Source of the DNA: JBLUOA01 sp048060095
GTDB taxonomy: Bacteria; Pseudomonadota; Alphaproteobacteria; Rhodobacterales; Rhodobacteraceae
Direction: 5' to 3'
Length of the DNA stretch: 5,720 nt
NCBI RefSeq assembly: GCF_048060095.1
Contig: NZ_JBLUOA010000013.1
Location: 1 to 5,720 of the forward strand
Shown here: piece after piece, positions 1 to 5,720 of the stretch
How the letters are laid out: each line of letters begins with the position of its first letter
Numbering within the stretch: the first letter of the stretch is position 1
Notes under the pieces: model-generated
Told to the model about the DNA's origin: nothing
What the model saw: only the letters and a program-made list of their open reading frames with translations
The model's database searches: none
Translations under genes and position numbers: made by a program

Positions 1-1
1 T

Positions 2-1744
2 TCACTTCCTTTTCTTCGGTGGGATTAGGTCTGTTATTGTTCCTTCGAACATTTCTGCTGCGAAGTTTACGGTTTCAGAGAGTGTTGGGTGTGGGTGTAT
101 TGTGTGTCCGAGGTCTACGGCGTCGGCGCCCATTTCGATGGCGAGTGCGACTTCGGCGATCAGATCGCCTGCGTTGGGGCCGACGATGCCAGCGCCGATC
201 ACGCGGTCGTCTTCTTCGTCGAACAGAACCTTGGTGATCCCTTCGGAGCGCCCGAGCGAGAGGGAGCGGCCTGAGGCGGCCCATGGGAAGACGCCCTTGC
301 CGAGTTTCAGCCCGCGTTCCTTTGCTTGTGTTTCGGTCAGGCCGACCCACGCAACCTCAGGGTCCGTATAGGCGACCGACGGGATCACGCGGGCATCGAA
401 GAAGCGTTTGTGACCTGCACAGACCTCCGCCGCGACCTTGCCTTCGTGGACCGCCTTGTGGGCCAGCATTGGCTGGCCGACCACATCGCCAATCGCAAAG
501 ATATGCGGCTGCCCGGTGCGTTGTTGCCCGTCAACGGCGATAAAGCCGCGATCATCCACGGCGACGCCCGCTGCTTCGGCGTTGATCAGCTTGCCGTTCG
601 GCTTGCGCCCCACGGCGACCAGCACCTTGTCGTAGATACCAGCGCTTTCCTCGCCCTTCTCATCCTCAAACGTGACCTTCAGCCCGTTCTTCTGGGCCTT
701 CACATCGGTCACTTTGGTCTTGAGTTTAATCTCTTCATAGCGGCCTTCGATCCGTTTATGGAGCGGTTTGACAATGTCCTTGTCAGCGCCCGGAATAATC
801 TGATCCATCAGCTCGACCACGGTGATCTTCGACCCCAGCGCGTCGTAAACGCAGGCCATTTCCAGACCGATAATGCCGCCGCCCAGAACCAGCATCCGCT
901 TCGGGATACCGTCAAGTTCCAGCGCGCCGGTTGAATCGATCACGCGGTCATCGTCATGCGGGATGAACGGCAGCGTGACGGGTTCAGACCCCGCCGCGAT
1001 GATACACTGGTCAAAGCTGACGGTTTTCGTGCCGTCCTTGCCCTCAACCTCGATCATGTTCGGGCCGGTGAACTTGCCGTAGCCGTTCACGACCTCGACC
1101 TTGCGGCCCTTCGCAAGGCCCGACAGGCCGCCCGTCAACTGCTTGACGACCGAGGATTTCCAGCCGACCAGCTTTTTGACGTCGACCTTGGGCTTGGCGA
1201 ACTTGATGCCGTGGTCGTCCATCTCTTCGGCTTCGGTGATCACCTTGGCCGCGTGCAGAAGCGCCTTGGAGGGGATACAGCCCACGTTCAGGCAGACGCC
1301 GCCAAGGGTGCTGTCTTTTTCGATCAGCACGACCTTCTTGCCAAGATCAGCGGCCCGGAACGCCGCCGTATAACCGCCGGGGCCGGAGCCGAGCACGACA
1401 ACGTCGCCGTGGATATCGCCAGCGCCGGAGGCCGTGCCGGTCGCGGCCACGGATTTCGGGGCCTCGATTGGGGCGTCTTCCTTGGGGGCATCGTCTTGCG
1501 GCGCATCGCCGGCGTCGGCCCCTTCCAGCACCATGATGACGGCGCCTTCAGAGACCTTGTCGCCTTCGCTGACCTTGATGTCCTTCACCACGCCATCGGC
1601 GGGGCTGGGCACTTCCATCGTCGCCTTGTCGCTTTCCAGTTCGATCAGCGGGTCTTCGGCAGACACCGTATCGCCTACGCTGACCAGAATGCCGATCACC
1701 GGAACGTCGGAAAAATCGCCGATATCGGGAACTTTGACTTCCAT
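2..1744 (-). CDS. lpdA: Dihydrolipoamide dehydrogenase (E3) with N-terminal lipoyl domain
   Basis: E3 is the flavoprotein that reoxidises dihydrolipoyl groups and passes electrons through a disulfide and FAD to NAD+. The 580-residue product is about 100 residues longer than a plain E3 because it begins with a lipoyl domain, residues 2-75, with the lipoylated Lys40 in ESDKATME. A linker with repeated AP motifs (81-96) and an Ala/Gly stretch follow. The E3 body starts near 113. The FAD motif GSGPGG is at 119-124, the redox disulfide Cys151/Cys156 lies in GGVCLNVGC, the NAD motif GGGIIG is at 288-293, and a second FAD motif, FAIGD, is near 416-420. The dimer-interface pair His552/Glu557 is in HPHPTLSE. 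A lysine-rich tail (PPKKRK) resembles that of E. coli Lpd. Lipoyl-bearing E3 proteins are known from Neisseria (P64k) and Ralstonia PDH operons, so this is a PDH-dedicated E3. The last ~40 codons have unusual A-ending codon use. The stop is 1 base from the window edge. Confidence 0.96.
   Translation of the reverse strand: MEVKVPDIGDFSDVPVIGILVSVGDTVSAEDPLIELESDKATMEVPSPADGVVKDIKVSEGDKVSEGAVIMVLEGADAGDAPQDDAPKEDAPIEAPKSVAATGTASGAGDIHGDVVVLGSGPGGYTAAFRAADLGKKVVLIEKDSTLGGVCLNVGCIPSKALLHAAKVITEAEEMDDHGIKFAKPKVDVKKLVGWKSSVVKQLTGGLSGLAKGRKVEVVNGYGKFTGPNMIEVEGKDGTKTVSFDQCIIAAGSEPVTLPFIPHDDDRVIDSTGALELDGIPKRMLVLGGGIIGLEMACVYDALGSKITVVELMDQIIPGADKDIVKPLHKRIEGRYEEIKLKTKVTDVKAQKNGLKVTFEDEKGEESAGIYDKVLVAVGRKPNGKLINAEAAGVAVDDRGFIAVDGQQRTGQPHIFAIGDVVGQPMLAHKAVHEGKVAAEVCAGHKRFFDARVIPSVAYTDPEVAWVGLTETQAKERGLKLGKGVFPWAASGRSLSLGRSEGITKVLFDEEDDRVIGAGIVGPNAGDLIAEVALAIEMGADAVDLGHTIHPHPTLSETVNFAAEMFEGTITDLIPPKKRK
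1541..1741 (-). repeat. Lipoyl-domain direct repeat, lpdA copy
   Basis: This is the partner of 2828-3028, covering the N-terminal lipoyl domain of the E3 gene. Of the first 131 aligned bases on the 5' side of the gene, 115 are identical. Divergence grows towards the end of the domain, and the linkers beyond it (Ala/Pro in E2, Asp/Ala/Pro in E3) look unrelated. Confidence 0.9.
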
Positions 1745-1751
1745 CAGACCG

Positions 1752-1758
1752 CCCCCCT
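1752..1758 (-). promoter_or_regulatory. Ribosome-binding site of lpdA, overlapping the aceF stop codon
   Basis: The sense strand reads AGGGGGG, ending 7 nt before the lpdA ATG at 1744. The first two bases of this sequence belong to the aceF stop codon TAG. A ribosome terminating on aceF would therefore sit on the lpdA initiation region, so translational coupling of E2 and E3 is likely. This arrangement also fixes the lpdA start, giving the intact lipoyl domain from residue 2. Confidence 0.75.
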
Positions 1759-3037
1759 ACAGCATCAGCCGGCGCACATCGCCGAGCAGGTGTTTCAACG
1801 TCGCGCAGAACCGCGCGGCAAGTGCCCCGTCAATCGCGCGATGGTCATAGGACAGCGACAGCGGCTGCATGTTGCGCGGCAGGAACGCGCCTTTTTCCTT
1901 GTCCCAGACCGGGGCCATCTTCGACCGGGTCAGGCCAAGGATCGCAACCTCGGGCGCGTTGACGATCGGAGTGAAGGACGTGCCACCGATCCCGCCAAGC
2001 GAAGAGATCGTGAAGGTCGCGCCGGACATATCATCGCCCTTGAGCTTGCCCTCACGCGCCTTGGCGGACAGATCGCCGAGCTCCTTGGAGATCGCGATGA
2101 TCCCCTTGCGGTCGGCATCCTTGATCACCGGAACGACCAGACCGTTCGGCGTGTCAGCCGCAAAGCCGATATTGTAAAAACCCTTCTTGATCAGCTTGTC
2201 GCCATCGGGATGGATCGAAGAGTTCACCTCCCAATGCTGTTTCAGCGCGGAAACGGATGCCTTGATCACAAAGCTCAGCAGCGTCACGCGGTAGCCGTCC
2301 TGCTTGGCTTGCGTATCAAGCTCGCGCCGGTAGCCGTCAAGATCGGTGATGTCAGCCTCTTCGTTATGGGTGACATGCGGGATGTTCAGCCAGGACCGGT
2401 GCAGCGCGGGACCGGAGAGTTTCTTGATCCGCGGCATGTCCACATCTTCGACCGGGCCGAACTTTGAGAAGTCCACAGCCGGGATCGGCGGTATGCCCAT
2501 GCCACCCTGCGCACCACCGGCAGCGGCAGCAGACCCTGCCGAGGATTGCTTGAGATACGCGGTCACGTCTTCGCGCAGGATACGGCCCTTGCGGCCGGTC
2601 CCGTTGATCTTGCCAAGGTCGATTTCAAGCTGGCGCGCGAAGGCCCGGACCGAGGGCGACGCGTGCGCCTTGCCAAACCCGGCATCCGTGATCGCCGCAG
2701 GGGCAGCGGCTGGGGCAGCGGCCGGGGCGGATGCGGGGGCCGGGGCTGCAGCTGGGGCTGACGCCTCTTCCTTCTGTTCCTCGGCAGGGGCAGCACCTGC
2801 GCCATCACCATCAACGATCAGCAACAGCGTGCCTTCAGAGACGTTGTCGCCCTCGCTGACCTTGATTTCCTTGACCGTGCCAGAGGCGGGCGACGGTACT
2901 TCCATCGTCGCCTTGTCGCTTTCCAGTTCGACCAGCGGGTCCTCTTCGGAGATCGTGTCACCCACGCTCACCAGAATGCTGATGACCGGAACGTCGGTAA
3001 AATCGCCAATATCGGGTACTTTGACTTCGGTTGTCAT
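1757..3037 (-). CDS. aceF: Pyruvate dehydrogenase E2, dihydrolipoyl acetyltransferase, single lipoyl domain
   Basis: E2 forms the core of the PDH complex and transfers the acetyl group from its lipoyl-lysine to CoA. The 426-residue product shows the classic order. An N-terminal lipoyl domain spans about 3-77, with the lipoylated Lys42 in ESDKATME. An Ala/Pro swinging linker spans about 79-118. A peripheral-subunit-binding domain spans about 124-162 (HASPSVRAFARQL to REDVTAYL). A second Ala/Gly linker leads to the catalytic domain, about 190-426. The active-site motif DHRAIDGA carries His399 and Asp403, and the chain ends in LLGDVRRLML, as in AceF-type E2. It has one lipoyl domain where E. coli AceF has three. 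The substrate assignment to pyruvate, rather than 2-oxoglutarate or branched-chain 2-oxoacids, rests on the adjacent aceE and on the catalytic-domain style. The start is supported by AAGAGGAG 9 nt upstream. The stop codon TAG overlaps the ribosome-binding sequence of lpdA. Confidence 0.96.
   Translation of the reverse strand: MTTEVKVPDIGDFTDVPVISILVSVGDTISEEDPLVELESDKATMEVPSPASGTVKEIKVSEGDNVSEGTLLLIVDGDGAGAAPAEEQKEEASAPAAAPAPASAPAAAPAAAPAAITDAGFGKAHASPSVRAFARQLEIDLGKINGTGRKGRILREDVTAYLKQSSAGSAAAAGGAQGGMGIPPIPAVDFSKFGPVEDVDMPRIKKLSGPALHRSWLNIPHVTHNEEADITDLDGYRRELDTQAKQDGYRVTLLSFVIKASVSALKQHWEVNSSIHPDGDKLIKKGFYNIGFAADTPNGLVVPVIKDADRKGIIAISKELGDLSAKAREGKLKGDDMSGATFTISSLGGIGGTSFTPIVNAPEVAILGLTRSKMAPVWDKEKGAFLPRNMQPLSLSYDHRAIDGALAARFCATLKHLLGDVRRLML
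2695..2765 (-). repeat. Low-complexity GC-rich repeat encoding the E2 Ala/Pro linker
   Basis: This stretch consists of imperfect units such as GCTGGGGCAGCG on the plus strand. In the sense direction it encodes an alternating Ala/Pro segment at about residues 91-114 of AceF. In E2 proteins such segments are the flexible arm that lets the lipoyl domain swing between active sites. Repeats of this kind can gain or lose units by slippage, so linker length may vary between strains. Confidence 0.75.
2828..3028 (-). repeat. Lipoyl-domain direct repeat, aceF copy
   Basis: This is the lipoyl-domain coding stretch of aceF. It aligns without gaps to 1541-1741 in lpdA, with 170 of 201 bases identical by hand count. 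A run of 34 identical bases lies at 2898-2931, matching 1611-1644, around the lipoylated lysine codon. Both copies are in the same orientation and offset by 1287 bases, a multiple of three. Confidence 0.9.
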
Positions 3038-3046
3038 GTTGTCTGT

Positions 3047-3054
3047 CTCCTCTT
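3047..3054 (-). promoter_or_regulatory. Ribosome-binding site of aceF
   Basis: In the 23-bp gap between the aceE stop and the aceF ATG, the sense strand reads AAGAGGAG, ending 9 nt before the ATG at 3037. This strong Shine-Dalgarno match supports the chosen aceF start. The gap is too short and shows too little structure to suggest a separate promoter or terminator. Confidence 0.85.
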
Positions 3055-3060
3055 ACCCGA

Positions 3061-5718
3061 TCACACCAGCCGGGGGTTAGGCTTTTCGCCGTCGACGTCA
3101 TATTTCTTGAGAGCGCTTTCGAGGTCCTTCTTCGTCACCGCACCGTCACGGTAAAGATCGACCATCGCGGCAGCCGCGATATGGTTCGCGTCCACCTCAA
3201 AGAACCGCCGCAGGTTCACACGACTGTCCGAACGGCCAAAGCCGTCCGTGCCAAGCACCGTGAACTGACCCGGCACAAAGGCGCGGATCTGTTCGGCGTA
3301 GTTCTTCATGTAATCCGTCGCCGCGATGATCGGGCCCTTGGCCTTTTCAAGCTGCTCGGTCACATAGGCTTTCTTTGGCTCTTTCAGCGGGTTCAGCCGG
3401 TTCCAGCGCGCCACGTCCTGACCGTCGCGGGCCAATTCGTTGAGGCTGGTCGCCGACCAGATGTCGGACGTGACGCCAAAGTCCTTCTTCAGCATCTCAG
3501 CCGCCTTCAGCGCCTGCACCAGAATGGTGCCCGACCCCAGCAGGTTCACATGTTTCTTGCCGGGCTTCTTGGTCTTCTCAAGACAATAGAGCCCCTTGAC
3601 GATCCCCTCTTCCGCGCCCATCGGCATGTCAGGATGCGTGTAGTTTTCATTCATCAGGGTCAGGTAAAAATACACATCCTCCTGATCGACATACATCCGC
3701 TTCAGGCCGTTATGCACAATCACCGCGACCTCATAGCTGAAGGTCGGGTCATAGGTGATGCAGTTCGGGATCGTCCCGGCAAGGATGTGGCTGTGCCCGT
3801 CCTCATGCTGCAAGCCTTCGCCGTTCAGCGTCGTGCGCCCCGCCGTCCCGCCGAGCATGAAGCCCCGCGCCCGGCTGTCGCCCGCGGCCCAGGCCAAGTC
3901 GCCGATCCGCTGGAAGCCGAACATCGAATAGTAGATGTAGAACGGCACCATCGGCACGCCGTGGTTGGAATAGGACGTGGCGGCCGCAATCCAGTCGGCC
4001 ATCGCGCCGGCTTCGTTGATGCCCTCCTGCAAGACCTGACCGTCCTTGCTTTCCTTGTAGAACATCATCTGGTCCGCATCTTCAGGCGTATAGTTCTGCC
4101 CCAGCGGATTATAAATCCCGGCAGAGCGGAACAAGCCCTCCATCCCGAAGGTGCGGCTTTCGTCGGGCACAATCGGCACGACGTTCTTGCCCATGTTCTT
4201 GTCGCGCAGCAGTGTCGTCAGGATCCGCACGAACGCCATCGTGGTTGAGATTTCGCGATCTCCGGTGCCCTTCAGCTGACCGTCGAACTTGTCGAGGCCG
4301 GGGATGTCCAGCTTCGGCGTCTCGCGCCATTCGCGCTTCGGGAACTCCCCGCCAAGCTCTTTGCGGCGCTCAAGGATATACGCCTTCTGCGCGTTGTTCA
4401 GCTTGACGAACGGCGCGTTCGGCAGGTCTTCGTCGCTGATCGGAATCTTGAACCGGTCGCGGAAGGCGCGCAGCTGATCCTCAGCCAGTTTCTTCTGCTG
4501 GTGGGTGGTGTTCTGTCCTTCACCAGCAGACCCCATGCCGTAACCCTTGACCGTTTTCACCAGCAGACACGAAGGCTGGCCCTTCGTCTCGGTCGCGCGC
4601 TTGAAGACGGTATAAACCTTTTCCGGGTCATGCCCGCCCCGGCGCAGCGCCCAGATCTGATCGTCGCTCCAATCCTCGACCAGCGCGGCGGTTTCCGGGT
4701 ATTTGCCGAAGAAGTGCTTGCGGATATAGGCGCCATCCTTCGACTTGAAGGTCTGGTAATCGCCATCGACGGTTTCATCCATCAACTGACGCAAGCGGCC
4801 TGTCGTGTCTTTCTCAAGCAGCTCGTCCCAGCCCTTGCCCCACAAGAGTTTGATGACGTTCCAGCCCGCCCCGCGGAAGTCGCCCTCAAGCTCCTGCACG
4901 ATCTTGCCGTTGCCGCGCACCGGGCCGTCCAGCCGTTGCAGGTTGCAGTTCACAACAAAGATCAGATTGTCGAGACCTTCGCGCGCCGCAAGGTCAATCG
5001 CGCCCCGGCTTTCCGGTTCGTCCATCTCGCCATCGCCAAGAAAGCACCAGACCTTGCGGTCCGCCATGTCGATATGACCCCGGTTGTGCATGTATTTCAT
5101 GAACCGCGCCTGATAGATCGCCATCAATGGACCAAGGCCCATGCTGACCGTCGGGAACTGCCAGTAATCCGGCATCAGCCACGGATGCGGATAAGAGGAC
5201 AGCCCACCGCCATCCACTTCGGACCGGAAATTTTCAAGCTGCTCCTCGCTGATCCGGCCCTCCATGAAGCTGCGCGCATAGATGCCGGGGATCACATGAC
5301 CCTGGAAAAACACAAGATCACCGCCGTGGATCGCGCTTTTCGACCGCCAAAAATGGTTCAACCCGATGTCATACATAACCGCGGAAGACGCGAAAGACGC
5401 GATATGCCCGCCATACTCGCTGCTGACCTTGTTGCGCCGCACAACCGTCGCCATCGCGTTCCAGCGGTTGATCGTCCGGATGCGCCACTCCATCTCAAGA
5501 TCGCCAGGAAAATCCGCCTGATCGTCCGTCGGAATCGTGTTCTGGTAAGGCGTCGTCGAGGAAAACGGCAAAGACGCACCAGAAGCCCGCGCCTGCTGAA
5601 CAGCCTTGTCCAAAAGAAAATGCGCGCGGTTCGCTCCATCACGCGCAATAACATCCTCAACAGCATCCTGCCACTCGCGCGACTCAATCGGATCAATGTC
5701 TTGGGTGGCGTCGGTCAT
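3061..5718 (-). CDS. aceE: Pyruvate dehydrogenase E1 component, homodimeric AceE type
   Basis: E1 is the thiamine-diphosphate (ThDP) enzyme that decarboxylates pyruvate and reductively acetylates the lipoyl groups of the cytoplasmic PDH complex. The 885-residue product matches the roughly 890 residues of single-chain AceE proteins, not the split alpha/beta E1 type. The ThDP/Mg motif runs from GDG at 228-230 to NCN at 257-259, followed by LQRLDGPV. By comparison with E. coli AceE from memory, His406 (in NTTHQ) and His638 (in QHEDGHSH) match active-site histidines, and Glu569 (in QEGINE) matches the glutamate that activates ThDP. The C-terminal domain ends in NPRLV, as in the family. The ATG start is chosen because the N-terminus (DIDPIESREW) fits family starts. 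Only two bases lie upstream, so its ribosome-binding site cannot be seen. It is the first gene of the trio, followed 23 bp later by aceF. Its first ~75 codons favour T- and G-ending codons. Confidence 0.97.
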   Translation of the reverse strand: MTDATQDIDPIESREWQDAVEDVIARDGANRAHFLLDKAVQQARASGASLPFSSTTPYQNTIPTDDQADFPGDLEMEWRIRTINRWNAMATVVRRNKVSSEYGGHIASFASSAVMYDIGLNHFWRSKSAIHGGDLVFFQGHVIPGIYARSFMEGRISEEQLENFRSEVDGGGLSSYPHPWLMPDYWQFPTVSMGLGPLMAIYQARFMKYMHNRGHIDMADRKVWCFLGDGEMDEPESRGAIDLAAREGLDNLIFVVNCNLQRLDGPVRGNGKIVQELEGDFRGAGWNVIKLLWGKGWDELLEKDTTGRLRQLMDETVDGDYQTFKSKDGAYIRKHFFGKYPETAALVEDWSDDQIWALRRGGHDPEKVYTVFKRATETKGQPSCLLVKTVKGYGMGSAGEGQNTTHQQKKLAEDQLRAFRDRFKIPISDEDLPNAPFVKLNNAQKAYILERRKELGGEFPKREWRETPKLDIPGLDKFDGQLKGTGDREISTTMAFVRILTTLLRDKNMGKNVVPIVPDESRTFGMEGLFRSAGIYNPLGQNYTPEDADQMMFYKESKDGQVLQEGINEAGAMADWIAAATSYSNHGVPMVPFYIYYSMFGFQRIGDLAWAAGDSRARGFMLGGTAGRTTLNGEGLQHEDGHSHILAGTIPNCITYDPTFSYEVAVIVHNGLKRMYVDQEDVYFYLTLMNENYTHPDMPMGAEEGIVKGLYCLEKTKKPGKKHVNLLGSGTILVQALKAAEMLKKDFGVTSDIWSATSLNELARDGQDVARWNRLNPLKEPKKAYVTEQLEKAKGPIIAATDYMKNYAEQIRAFVPGQFTVLGTDGFGRSDSRVNLRRFFEVDANHIAAAAMVDLYRDGAVTKKDLESALKKYDVDGEKPNPRLV

Positions 5719-5720
5719 GG

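Noticed and set aside
2..16. The KKRK tail of LpdA as a nuclear-localisation-like or host-targeting signal
   Set aside because: A lysine-rich end is normal for bacterial E3; E. coli Lpd also ends in several lysines.
956..2467. A 503-codon open frame on the plus strand, antisense to lpdA and aceF
   Set aside because: It crosses the gap between two clearly real genes, is rich in His, Arg and Asp in a way typical of antisense reading of GC-rich genes, and shows no recognisable domain.
2695..2765. A possible CRISPR-like or regulatory tandem repeat
   Set aside because: The units are irregular, stay in frame, and encode the Ala/Pro linker expected at this point in E2.
3038..3060. A promoter or terminator between aceE and aceF
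   Set aside because: The gap is only 23 bp, is filled largely by the ribosome-binding site, and shows no hairpin with a T-run or paired -35/-10 boxes.
2346..3080. A 244-codon plus-strand frame with Ala-rich and Ser-rich segments
   Set aside because: Its Ala-rich and Ser-rich runs mirror the aceF linker and lipoyl-domain codons. The similar run in 1434-1850 is the same shadow of the lpdA copy, which explains their resemblance.
3031..4248. A 405-codon open frame on the plus strand, antisense to aceE
   Set aside because: The opposite strand encodes unmistakable AceE with conserved catalytic motifs. The antisense product is Arg/His-rich and domain-free, a shadow of GC-rich codon use.

Overview
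The window is a GC-rich stretch carrying the three genes of one pyruvate dehydrogenase (PDH) complex. All three lie on the minus strand in catalytic order: aceE (E1), then aceF (E2), then a dihydrolipoamide dehydrogenase gene (E3, lpdA) whose product begins with its own lipoyl domain. Protein style and codon use suggest an alphaproteobacterium, most likely a Rhodobacterales/Roseobacter-type organism. That placement is inference from recall, not a database match.

Reading along the minus strand, aceE starts 2 bases inside the right edge (5718) and ends at 3061. A 23-bp gap with a good ribosome-binding site leads to aceF (3037-1757). A 12-bp gap, whose ribosome-binding sequence overlaps the aceF stop codon, leads to lpdA (1744-2). 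Coding density is nearly complete and no gap exceeds 23 bp. The operon promoter (upstream of aceE) and terminator (downstream of lpdA) both lie outside the window. No RNA genes, mobile elements or CRISPR arrays were seen.

Together the genes encode a complex that converts pyruvate, CoA and NAD+ to acetyl-CoA, CO2 and NADH. E1 decarboxylates pyruvate on thiamine diphosphate and reductively acetylates a lipoyl-lysine. E2 transfers the acetyl group to CoA. E3 reoxidises the dihydrolipoyl group through FAD and a disulfide to NAD+. All key catalytic residues are present and no gene is broken.

The system itself is known rather than new. Three details deserve a second look. First, the lipoyl domains at the front of E2 and E3 are about 85% identical at the DNA level over 201 ungapped bases, which suggests recent duplication or gene conversion. 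Second, the last ~40 codons of lpdA switch abruptly to A-ending, otherwise rare codons. Third, the start of aceE is biased the opposite way, towards T- and G-ending codons.
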